Shown here one piece after another: positions 10,760 to 17,889 of a stretch of DNA of 62,643 nt. A model generated the notes under the pieces. The model did not search any database and was not told the DNA's origin. It saw nothing but the letters and a program-made list of their open reading frames with translations. The position numbers and the translations under genes are program-made. Location: assembly GCA_947483555.1 (NCBI GenBank), contig CANKMW010000050.1, forward strand, positions 1-62,643, in the 5' to 3' direction. The DNA comes from Myxococcales bacterium (GTDB lineage Bacteria; Myxococcota_A; Polyangia; Haliangiales; Haliangiaceae). Each line of letters starts with the position of its first letter. Within the stretch, counting starts at the first letter, position 1.

Positions 10760-11704
10760 TCACGGGCACGGCGCGCCGCTCGGCGTCTCGGCCTCCTTGC
10801 GCTGCATGAAGACCGTGCCCGGGATCGATGAGCCCAGCCGGCTCGGCCACACGCAGCCCGCCGGCGCGCCGCCGACGCCGTCGTGCGCGATCGGCGTCGC
10901 CGAGTTGACGACCAGGGCGGTGCCGTTCGTGCCGGTGCTGGTCTGCGCCGGGGCGACCACCCGGCGCGTGATCCCGGGATCGGAGAAGTACAGGTCGTCG
11001 GCCGGGATGCCGAGGTCGTTGCGCCGAACCGCGACGCCGGACACCGGCTGGCCGGCGTGGAGGAAGACGACCACCATCACGCCGCGCTCGGCGAAGGTCA
11101 TGCCGGAGAGGCCGGCGCTGGTCCCCCACAGCTCGTCAGTCGTGATCGCGGTCGCGTAGGCGCGCTGCGGCGCTGCGGCATCGCCGCCGGCCTCGGCGTT
11201 GCTGACCGCCACCGAGGTCAGCCGGTGGCGGACGTCGGTCCCGGCGGCGTCATCGACGGCGATGCCGATGAACCCGAACGTCGCCCGCGGTAGGTCGAGC
11301 GCGCGAAAGCGTCCGCAGTCGTCGAGCATGGCGCTGTCGGCGACCAGCGGCACGGCGCCCTGCGGGTTCATCGCGAAGTCGAGGGCGTCGAAGTACCGGA
11401 TCCGCAGCGAGCACGGACCATCGGGCGTGATCGCCGTGCACGCCTGCCGGGTCGGGTTCGGAGCGCGGATCGGTGCCTCGGTCTCGATATCGTAGATCGT
11501 GCCGCACACCGAGGCCTGGCCGGGGGTCGGCGTCCCACACGGCAGATCGACGGCGCAGTCGAACGCCGACAGATCGGAGTCGGCGTCCGGGTTCGGGGCG
11601 TCGACGCTGGCGTCACCGTCAGGGCTGGAATCGTAGAGGCGCAGGCAGCCGGCGATGGGCGCGATGACAGCGAGGGCGAGGGCCAGGAACCGGGCGGATC
11701 TCAT
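10760..11704 (-). CDS. lipoprotein, myxobacterial type, unknown function
   Basis: A 314-residue lipoprotein: a signal of about 20 residues ends in APIAGC, followed by the Asp/Pro-rich linker (DGDASVDAPNPDADSD) common in myxobacterial lipoproteins. The mature domain is beta-rich and has several Cys that could pair (FDCAVDLPCG, VCGTIYD, ACTAITPDGPC). The block GTIYDIETEAP resembles the carboxypeptidase-regulatory or transthyretin-like fold seen in surface proteins, but this is tentative. The ATG at 11704 is divergent from the nucleotidyltransferase pair, leaving a 96-bp shared promoter region. A hexanucleotide tract begins at its stop codon. Confidence 0.78.
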   Translation of the reverse strand: MRSARFLALALAVIAPIAGCLRLYDSSPDGDASVDAPNPDADSDLSAFDCAVDLPCGTPTPGQASVCGTIYDIETEAPIRAPNPTRQACTAITPDGPCSLRIRYFDALDFAMNPQGAVPLVADSAMLDDCGRFRALDLPRATFGFIGIAVDDAAGTDVRHRLTSVAVSNAEAGGDAAAPQRAYATAITTDELWGTSAGLSGMTFAERGVMVVVFLHAGQPVSGVAVRRNDLGIPADDLYFSDPGITRRVVAPAQTSTGTNGTALVVNSATPIAHDGVGGAPAGCVWPSRLGSSIPGTVFMQRKEAETPSGAPCP

Positions 11705-11800
11705 CGTGCCTCCTGTGGAGCGTCGCCTCGACGGGGCAATGTGACGTGCGCCGAACCCGATCGTACCAGCACGGGTAGCGAGCGGGCATACTGAACTCCC

Positions 11801-13060
11801 ATGTGTGCGCTCCGTCTCGGCGCCCTCGCCGATGTCGATCCGCTGGCGGTCCCGGTGCCGCCCGGCACCGAGATCACGACCCGCGTCGATCGGGTGGTCG
11901 GCGAGCGCACCGTGGCTCAGGGCGCGGTTGGTCGCGTGGTCGCGATCGACGGCGATCGCGTCGACGTCGACGTGGTCGGGGTCGGACGCGTCCGCTACCT
12001 GCGCAGCGAGGTCGTGCCGCGCAAGCTCGGCCTGGTCCGCTATGCCCGCCGCCGCCACGAGGCCTGGACCGAGCTCGAGCCGACCATCGTCCTCGACGTG
12101 GTCGTCGGCTCGCGGGCGTGGGGGCTCGATGACGCCGGCAGCGACGAGGACCGCCGCGGCGTGTTCGTGCTGCCGTTCGCGTGGCACACCGGGCTGGCCG
12201 AGCCGCCGCTCGATCTGCTGTCGCCGGACGGCGCGCGGGCCTACTGGGAGGCCGGCAAGGCCATCCGCCAGGCGCTGCGCGCCGATCCGAACACCCTGGA
12301 GATGCTGTTCGCCGCTGACGCCACCGCGGTCCGCGATCCACTCGGCGCGGTGCTGCTCGAGATCCGCGACGGCTTCGTGTCGCAGGCGATCTACGGCAGC
12401 TTCGGGCGCTACGCGCTGTCGCAGCTCGAGCGGCTCGAGCACAACCAGCGCCTCGCCGACCACCGCGCGCTGGTGCTCGAGTGGCTGGTCGCCGATCCGT
12501 CGCTCGATCTCGACGCGGTCGCGGTCCGCCTGGCGGCCTCGGCCGCGGTGCCCGGCCCGACCGCCGAGGACGCGCTGCGTCGCGCGCGCGACTACCTCAA
12601 GCAGCTCTACCGCTCGCTTTACGATCAGGGGCTGCTCGCCACCGCCGAGTGGGCGGCGCTGGCCGGGTTCGCGCGCGACCGCGGCCACGGCTTCGAGCCG
12701 CCGCGCGACCTGCGGCCCAAGAACGCCTACAACCTGATCCGGCTCCTCGATCTGGCAACCCGCTGGCTGGCCGGCGGTCGACCCGAGCTGCGGGTGCGCG
12801 CCGAGCTGCGGCCGACGCTGCTCGCGATCAAGCGCGGCGACGTGCCCATGCCCGAGGTGGTCGCGATGGCGCGCGCCATGACGCCGGCGCTCGAGGCGGC
12901 GCGGGCATCGAGTCCGCTACCCCGCCACGCCGACATCGGGCGCGCCGAGGCGGCGCTGCGCGCCATCCGCCACGACAGCGCGCGCCGCGCCCTGGCCAGC
13001 GAGTCCGGACCGTGGGGCGCCGACGCGCCGCCGCCGCCCGTGGCACGCTTCGACGACTGA
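11801..13060 (+). CDS. Pol-beta superfamily nucleotidyltransferase (COG3541/RlaP-like), first of a pair
   Basis: A 419-residue protein. Residues about 20-75 look like a small beta-barrel (KOW/SH3-like). The nucleotidyltransferase core starts near residue 95 with the GSRAWG motif and the metal-binding acidic patch GSDEDRRGV. The Glu/Arg-rich helical C-terminal half (YLKQLYRSLYDQG, RPKNAYNLIRLLD) is typical of the COG3541 group, some members of which are linked to RNA ligases in RNA repair. The ATG at 11801 has no clear Shine-Dalgarno. It is followed after 17 bp by a second, shorter nucleotidyltransferase, so the two probably work on a common substrate. That substrate is unknown. Confidence 0.8.
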   Translation: MCALRLGALADVDPLAVPVPPGTEITTRVDRVVGERTVAQGAVGRVVAIDGDRVDVDVVGVGRVRYLRSEVVPRKLGLVRYARRRHEAWTELEPTIVLDVVVGSRAWGLDDAGSDEDRRGVFVLPFAWHTGLAEPPLDLLSPDGARAYWEAGKAIRQALRADPNTLEMLFAADATAVRDPLGAVLLEIRDGFVSQAIYGSFGRYALSQLERLEHNQRLADHRALVLEWLVADPSLDLDAVAVRLAASAAVPGPTAEDALRRARDYLKQLYRSLYDQGLLATAEWAALAGFARDRGHGFEPPRDLRPKNAYNLIRLLDLATRWLAGGRPELRVRAELRPTLLAIKRGDVPMPEVVAMARAMTPALEAARASSPLPRHADIGRAEAALRAIRHDSARRALASESGPWGADAPPPPVARFDD

Positions 13061-13077
13061 GAGATTGCGAGTCGCGC

Positions 13078-13872
13078 ATGGCCACGATCCCACTTCGCCA
13101 CGACGTCCTGACCGATCATCAAGCGGCGGTCGCGCGCGCCTACCTCGACGCTCGCGCCGCCGATCGCCACCACCTGGTCGTCTACCTGTCGGGCGCGCAC
13201 GCCTACGGCTTTCCGTCGCCCGACTCGGATCTCGATCTCAAGAGCGTCCACATCGCGCCGACCGCGGACCTGGTCGGGCTGGTGCCCCGCCCCGGGGGCG
13301 CCGAGGTGATGACGGTCGTGGACGGCGTCGAGATCGACTACGGCTCCAACGAGCTGGGCGAGGTGCTGCGCGGCGTGCTCAAGGGCAACGGCAACTACCT
13401 CGAGCGCTTGCTCGGCGAGCTGGTGCTCGCCGCCGACCTGCCGCGCTTGCTCGAGCTGCGGCCGCTGGTGCGCGCGGCGCTGTCGCGGCGGGTGCTGCGC
13501 CACTACGGGGGCTTCGCGACCTCGCAGCTCCGCGCGGCCGAGGTCGCACCGAGCGCCAAGAAGGTGCTCTACGTGCTGCGCACCGCACGCACCGGCCTTC
13601 ACCTGCTGCGCACCGGTGAGCTGGTCACCGACCTGACGGTGCTGGCGCCCAGCTATGGCCCCGACATCGCGGAGCTGCGGGCACGCAAGCTCACCGGCGA
13701 GCGGGTGGCGCTCTCGACCGAGGAGCTGGGCGCCTGGCGCGGCGAGCTCGATCGCGCCATCCGCGAGCTGGGCGCCGCGGCGCTCACGTCGGTGCTGCCG
13801 GAGGATCCGCCGGCTGCCGCCATCGCCGCGCTCGAGGACTGGCTGCGCGCCACGCGCCTCGCCCGCTGGTGA
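13078..13872 (+). CDS. Pol-beta superfamily nucleotidyltransferase, second of a pair
   Basis: A 264-residue nucleotidyltransferase of the same superfamily as its upstream neighbour but without the N-terminal barrel. The core motif is SGAHAYGFPSPDSDLDLKSV (residues 36-55); its SDLD supplies the two metal-binding aspartates. A third acidic position is probably in EIDYGSNE. The helical part KKVLYVLRTARTGLHLLRTG is the usual follow-on. The ATG at 13078 comes 17 bp after the previous stop. As with its partner, a role in RNA or tRNA end chemistry is possible but not shown here; no RNA ligase gene is in the window. Confidence 0.82.
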   Translation: MATIPLRHDVLTDHQAAVARAYLDARAADRHHLVVYLSGAHAYGFPSPDSDLDLKSVHIAPTADLVGLVPRPGGAEVMTVVDGVEIDYGSNELGEVLRGVLKGNGNYLERLLGELVLAADLPRLLELRPLVRAALSRRVLRHYGGFATSQLRAAEVAPSAKKVLYVLRTARTGLHLLRTGELVTDLTVLAPSYGPDIAELRARKLTGERVALSTEELGAWRGELDRAIRELGAAALTSVLPEDPPAAAIAALEDWLRATRLARW

Positions 13873-14038
13873 CCTGGAACGTCAAAAACGTTACGGGTTC
13901 GAGGTGTAGGTGCCAAGCGGTGTCGGGACCCGTCACGCCTCGACGCCGGGCGTCAACTCTCTGACACAGCGGGGGCGGCCAAGTACCGAGAACCTGAAAG
14001 GTCGGACCAATGGCACGCGGGATGCTCTATCAGCCCGC

Positions 14039-14425
14039 ATGTCGGAACGTCAGCGTCGTGTCCTCGGTGCCTCGGTCGGCGGCCTCGCCTCGACCACCGT
14101 GGACATCATCGTCCTCGCCATCCTGGTCGAGTCCGGGATGGGCGTCGCGCTCGCCGCCTTCCTGGGCGCGGCCGCCGGCGCCGGGCTGTGCTTCCTCCTC
14201 AACAAGTACCTCGCGTTCCGCGACCACCGTCCGATCGAGCTGCGCCAGGTCGCCCAGTTCGGCGCTGTCGCGCTCGGCACCGCGCTGTTCATGGCGGCGT
14301 CGATGCACCTCGCCTGTGCTCACGGCCACCTGCCGTACCTGGCGGCGAAGGTCCTGTGCGGCCTGGTCGTCTTCGCCTGCTGGAGCTACCCGGTCCAGCG
14401 CCGTTACGTTTTTGCCTCGGCGTGA
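14039..14425 (+). CDS. GtrA-family membrane protein
   Basis: A 128-residue protein with four predicted membrane helices and the GtrA layout. The N-terminal GASVGGLASTTVDIIVLAIL, the central FLLNKYLAFRDH (the NKxxxF signature) and a second helix pair follow in order. GtrA proteins are thought to help move lipid-linked sugars across the inner membrane. The next gene encodes a glycosyltransferase that would make such a lipid-linked sugar, so the two form a unit. The ATG at 14039 gives the usual family length. The frame is open for another 43 codons upstream, but that stretch is not GtrA-like. Confidence 0.85.
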   Translation: MSERQRRVLGASVGGLASTTVDIIVLAILVESGMGVALAAFLGAAAGAGLCFLLNKYLAFRDHRPIELRQVAQFGAVALGTALFMAASMHLACAHGHLPYLAAKVLCGLVVFACWSYPVQRRYVFASA

Positions 14426-14450
14426 ACCGCCGTTACGTCAGGAGCCCATC

Positions 14451-15230
14451 ATGTCGAATCATCTCGTCGCCACCAACGCCCCGCTCGCCGTCGACCTCGA
14501 CCTCTCGATCATCATCCCCGCCTACAACGAGGAAGAGCGCATCACGCCCACGCTCGACAGCATGTCCGCGTTCCTGTCGGCGACCTCGTACCGCTACGAG
14601 ATCGTCGTGGTCGACGACGGCTCCCGGGACGGTACCGTCGCGCTGTGCCGTCAGCTCGCCGATCGGATCCCGCACCTGCGGGTCATCGCCACCTCGCCCA
14701 ACCGCGGCAAGGGCCACGCCGTGCGCGTCGGCATGCTGGCGGCCTGCGGCGCGGTGCGGGTGATGTGCGACGCCGACGGTTCGATGCCGGCCACCGAGCT
14801 GCCCAAGCTGCTGGCTCCGATCGCCGCTGGCCAGGCGACCATCGCCATCGGCTCGCGCTACGTCGACGGTGCGGCGCAGCACACCCAGCCGATGTGGCGG
14901 CGGGCGTGGAGCCGCCTGTGCAACAAGGTCATCCAGGCCGCGCTGGTCCCCGGCGTGCGCGACACCCAGTGCGGCTTCAAGGCGTTCACCGCCGCGTCGG
15001 CCGACGCGCTGTTCAGCCGCGCCACCATCAACGGCTGGGCGTTCGACCTCGAGGTGCTGGCGATCGCCAAGCGGATGGGCGCGCAGGTCGCCGAGGTCGG
15101 TGTGCAGTGGACCGACGACAAGCGGTCGAAGGTGAACCCGCTCAAGGACCTGTGGAAGGTGGTGCGCGAGGCGGTGACCATCAAGCGCAACCTGCGCCGC
15201 GGCACCTACGGCTTGCTGGTCAAGGCCTGA
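14451..15230 (+). CDS. family 2 glycosyltransferase, polyprenyl-phosphate type
   Basis: A 259-residue GT2 enzyme of the dolichol/undecaprenyl-phosphate glycosyltransferase type. It has LSIIIPAYNEEERI, VVVDDGSRDGT, the metal-binding CDADGSMP in place of DxD, and the conserved DTQCGFKAF and AFDLEVL. Unlike GtrB it lacks C-terminal membrane helices, as in the ALG5-like soluble form. It should transfer a sugar from a nucleotide donor to a lipid phosphate at the inner face of the membrane. The ATG at 14451 has a good AGGAG eight bases before it and follows the GtrA gene by 25 bp, so they are probably one operon. The sugar cannot be told from sequence. Confidence 0.87.
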   Translation: MSNHLVATNAPLAVDLDLSIIIPAYNEEERITPTLDSMSAFLSATSYRYEIVVVDDGSRDGTVALCRQLADRIPHLRVIATSPNRGKGHAVRVGMLAACGAVRVMCDADGSMPATELPKLLAPIAAGQATIAIGSRYVDGAAQHTQPMWRRAWSRLCNKVIQAALVPGVRDTQCGFKAFTAASADALFSRATINGWAFDLEVLAIAKRMGAQVAEVGVQWTDDKRSKVNPLKDLWKVVREAVTIKRNLRRGTYGLLVKA

Positions 15231-15250
15231 ACCCCGACGCCGGTCGCGGG

Positions 15251-15982
15251 TCAGGTCGCGGCCGGCGGGGCGGGCTCGATCATCTCCTTGCGGTAGATGA
15301 TGCGGCCGCAGCGCGGGCACATCTCGAGCGACTCCATGCGGGCCAGGATGTTGTTGAGCTGGGGTGGGATACGCATCTGGCAGCCCTGGCAGGTGCCGGC
15401 GATCACCGGCGACACCGCGTAGCCGCGCTTGCCGGCCAGCGTGTCGTAGGTCTTGAGCCACGGCTTGTCGATCTTGGCCCGCAGCGCCTCACGACCGGTC
15501 GACGCCTCGGCGATCTGCACCGCCAGCTCCTCGACCTTGATCGCGATCTGCGCCTCCTCGGTGGCCAGCTGCTCGCGCAGCTGGGCGACGGCGTCGTCGC
15601 GCTCGCCGATCACGGTGCCGCCCGATGACAGCGCCTCGGTGACCTTCTTCAGCTCGACCTCGCGGTCGTGGATCGACTTCTTCTTGTTGTCGACCTCGCG
15701 GCTGGCGGCGTTGTACTCCTTGCCGGTCTTCGAGCCCTGCAGCTTGGACTTCGCGGAGCGCAGCGCCTCCTGCTCGGCGACCAGCATGTCGGCCTGCTGC
15801 TTCTTCCAGGTCTCGGTCTCGGCGAGCTTCTGGCGCTCGCCGCCGAGCATGCCGTCCAGCTTGGCGAGATCGCGGCGCAGCGGCTCGGTACGGGTGGGGA
15901 GAGTCCGGCGGGCAGCATCGAGCTCCTTGACCCTCGTATCGATGGTCTGGAGTTCGAGCAAGTACAGGAGCTGTTCTTTCAA
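15251..15982 (-). CDS. coiled-coil protein with C4 zinc ribbon (DUF164/CdsZ-like)
   Basis: Two long helices forming a coiled coil (about residues 1-170) precede a zinc ribbon with CQGC...CPRCG near the C-terminus (about 200-230), the C4-type zinc-ribbon family (zf-RING_7). Function is not settled; relatives may act in transcription, secretion or DNA metabolism. An ATG at 16006 lies only 4 nt from the CCA end of the upstream tRNA and has no ribosome site. The TTG at 15982 has GAGGA seven bases upstream and gives the family's usual N-terminus (LKEQLLYLLELQ), so I chose it. The product is then 243 residues. It is probably transcribed with the tRNA. Confidence 0.83.
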   Translation of the reverse strand: MKEQLLYLLELQTIDTRVKELDAARRTLPTRTEPLRRDLAKLDGMLGGERQKLAETETWKKQQADMLVAEQEALRSAKSKLQGSKTGKEYNAASREVDNKKKSIHDREVELKKVTEALSSGGTVIGERDDAVAQLREQLATEEAQIAIKVEELAVQIAEASTGREALRAKIDKPWLKTYDTLAGKRGYAVSPVIAGTCQGCQMRIPPQLNNILARMESLEMCPRCGRIIYRKEMIEPAPPAAT

Positions 15983-16010
15983 GGCGACGTCCTCGCAGGT
16001 TTTCATCCGC

Positions 16011-16087
16011 TGGTGGGCCCACCTGGATTCGAACCAGGGACCAACCGGTTATGAGCCGGCCGCTCTGACCGATTGAGCTATGGGCCC
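16011..16087 (-). tRNA. tRNA with CAU anticodon, probably tRNA-Ile2
   Basis: A complete 77-nt cloverleaf on the minus strand with encoded CCA. Acceptor arms GGGCCCA/TGGGCCC, D arm GCTC...GAGC, anticodon stem GCCGG/CCGGT with loop CTCATAA, and T arm CCTGG-TTCGAAT-CCAGG are all readable. The anticodon is CAU. The C4-G69 and C5-G68 acceptor pairs match what TilS recognises, so it is more likely the Ile2 tRNA (lysidine-modified, reads AUA) than elongator Met, but this is not certain. It is not initiator-like. The zinc-ribbon gene begins about 30 nt downstream on the same strand. Confidence 0.93.
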
Positions 16088-16167
16088 GTGTGGCGGAGGT
16101 TACAGCGGGCGGCACGTTATCCTTCAAGGGCGGCGACGGCAAGCGGCGCGGTGGTAACCTGTGACCG

Positions 16168-16755
16168 ATGACCCCGCCCACCGCGCTCCGCACCGTCCTC
16201 CTCGCCGTAGCCGCCGCGGCCCTCGCAGCCTCCGCCAACTCGCAGTCGAGCACGCCGCCGCAGGCCGCGGGGGGCTGGAACATGCAGCCGCCCCAGTCGC
16301 AGGCGATGGACCCGCGGGCCGCGCACGGACTGTGGAAGAGCACGTTTGGTGCCGTCAAGGTCGAGGAGGAGGGGCCGTCGCGCGTCCACGGCGTGTGGAC
16401 CTACGACAAGCAGGGCCAGCAGGTCATCGGCTACTTCGCCGGTGCGCTCGACGGCAACGTGCTGCGGCTGACCTGGCGCGAGCCGGCGCAGCCGGTCGCC
16501 GGCGCGCCGCTGCTGGAGGGCGAGGGCTGGCTGGTGTTCGATCCGGCCGGCGCCCGCTTCACGGGTCGCTGGTGGACCAACGCCCGCGATCGCCAGGGCG
16601 ACTGGTCGGGGTGGCGCGGCGGCCAGGCCGCGCCGGCCGGCGTGCCGCAGCAGTACTGGGCGCCGCCGCCGCCCGATGGCGGCGGCCAGGGCGGCGCAAC
16701 CTACGGCGCCGCGCCGACCTACCCGCCGCCACCGCTGCCGACCGGCGGCCACTGA
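16168..16755 (+). CDS. exported protein of unknown function, Pro-rich tail
   Basis: A 195-residue protein with a Sec signal (LLAVAAAALAASANS). The middle (residues about 50-150) is Trp-rich and beta-rich with repeating patterns such as GLWKSTFG, GVWTYD, VIGYFAGALDGNVLRLTW and GRWWTNARDRQGDWSGW. These recall small barrel or lectin-like binding folds. The last 40 residues are a Pro/Gly/Tyr-rich flexible tail. I do not recognise a named family. It is divergent from the tRNA. It is followed by a 23-bp tandem repeat and the convergent VKOR-DsbA gene. Confidence 0.75.
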   Translation: MTPPTALRTVLLAVAAAALAASANSQSSTPPQAAGGWNMQPPQSQAMDPRAAHGLWKSTFGAVKVEEEGPSRVHGVWTYDKQGQQVIGYFAGALDGNVLRLTWREPAQPVAGAPLLEGEGWLVFDPAGARFTGRWWTNARDRQGDWSGWRGGQAAPAGVPQQYWAPPPPDGGGQGGATYGAAPTYPPPPLPTGGH

Positions 16756-16775
16756 CCGCGACCGAAACCGCGACC

Positions 16776-16821
16776 AGGCCCTTCGACAGGCTCAGGACAG
16801 GCCCTTCGACAGGCTCAGGAC
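16776..16821. repeat. two perfect tandem 23-bp units of a REP-like sequence
   Basis: The unit AGGCCCTTCGACAGGCTC plus AGGAC occurs twice head to tail with no mismatch. The core TTCGACAGGCTCAGGA is a widely scattered intergenic repeat in many high-GC bacteria. Here it lies in the short gap between two convergent genes, which is the usual place for such elements. Confidence 0.85.
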
Positions 16822-16827
16822 CGGCCC

Positions 16828-17847
16828 TCAGGCGCGGCGCAGCGCCCCGATCAACTCCTCGACGGTGGCCGCCGCACCGACGAAGCGCACACCACCGATG
16901 TAGATCGTGGGCAGCGACCGCACGCCGGCCGCGCGGGCATCCGCCAGGTCTCGATCGATCTGCGTGCGCACGCCGGGGCTCCTCGCATCGGCGCGGTAGC
17001 GGGCGAGGTCGAGACCGATCGCGGCCGCCAGGCGCGCGCAGCCTTCCTCGGTGAGTTGGCCCGGCGGCGCCGCCAGCAGCGCGTCGGCCATGGCGTCGCC
17101 GCGGCCCTGCCGCTCGGCGCAACACCACGCGATGGCGGCCGGCAAGGCGCCGGCGTGCAGCCCGAGTGGGACCATCTTGCGGACCACGCGCACCGGCCGG
17201 CCGGCGTCCGCGATCGCCGCCACCAGGCGAGCGTGGAGCGCGCGGCAGTACGGGCACTCGAAGTCGACGAAGTCGACCACGACGACCTGTCCCGTCACCT
17301 GTTCGCGTGCCACGACGTCGGGCAGCGTGGTCGCGACCGCCGGCGCTGGCGCGGCGTCGCGCGGCGCGACCAGTGGCGCGACGACGGCGAGCGCGCCCAC
17401 CACCGCCACGACGCCGACCACACGACGTCCGGGCGGTGGCCAGGCGCGCGCGCCATTCGCCGCGATCGCCAGCACCAGCGCGGCGCCATCGGCGACCAGA
17501 CAGAGCTGACACCAGCGACCGATCGCGAACGCCTGCACGCCGAGCAAGCCGATCGCGCCGGCACCGCCGACGATGGCCAGCGCGCGCCGCACCCGCGCCG
17601 CGTCACTCACGCTCAGCGCCAGCATGGTCGCGAAGAAGATCACGCCGACCACCGGCAGCGGAACGCCGAGCGGCCGCGCCCACGCGGTCGCGCGCACCGC
17701 GGCGCATCCACCCGCGGTGCACCACGCCGGCACCGGTGCCAGCGAGTCGGCCAGAGATGCGGCGCTCGCCGCCAGTCCGACCACGGAACACAAGATCGCC
17801 AGCGCGCGCGTCATCACGAGGGCGAACCCCTGCGACGGGCCCGGCAT
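16828..17847 (-). CDS. VKOR-DsbA fusion (disulfide bond formation)
   Basis: A 339-residue fusion of a vitamin K epoxide reductase-like membrane domain (residues 1-160) and a periplasmic DsbA-like thioredoxin domain (about 175-339). The VKOR part has four or five helices, the loop cysteine pair C43/C48 (WCTAGGC) and the quinone-side C113/C116 (CQLC). The DsbA part has C198-P-Y-C201 and the cis-proline SLPTIYIGG. It should oxidise cysteines in exported proteins and pass electrons to quinone in one chain, replacing DsbA plus DsbB. An ATG 11 codons in (17814) is an equally good start. It sits just downstream of the multicopper oxidase gene on the same strand. Confidence 0.92.
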   Translation of the reverse strand: MPGPSQGFALVMTRALAILCSVVGLAASAASLADSLAPVPAWCTAGGCAAVRATAWARPLGVPLPVVGVIFFATMLALSVSDAARVRRALAIVGGAGAIGLLGVQAFAIGRWCQLCLVADGAALVLAIAANGARAWPPPGRRVVGVVAVVGALAVVAPLVAPRDAAPAPAVATTLPDVVAREQVTGQVVVVDFVDFECPYCRALHARLVAAIADAGRPVRVVRKMVPLGLHAGALPAAIAWCCAERQGRGDAMADALLAAPPGQLTEEGCARLAAAIGLDLARYRADARSPGVRTQIDRDLADARAAGVRSLPTIYIGGVRFVGAAATVEELIGALRRA

Positions 17848-17889
17848 TCCCGGTCACGGCCGGCGCTGTCGGCTACGGTTCCACCGAGC

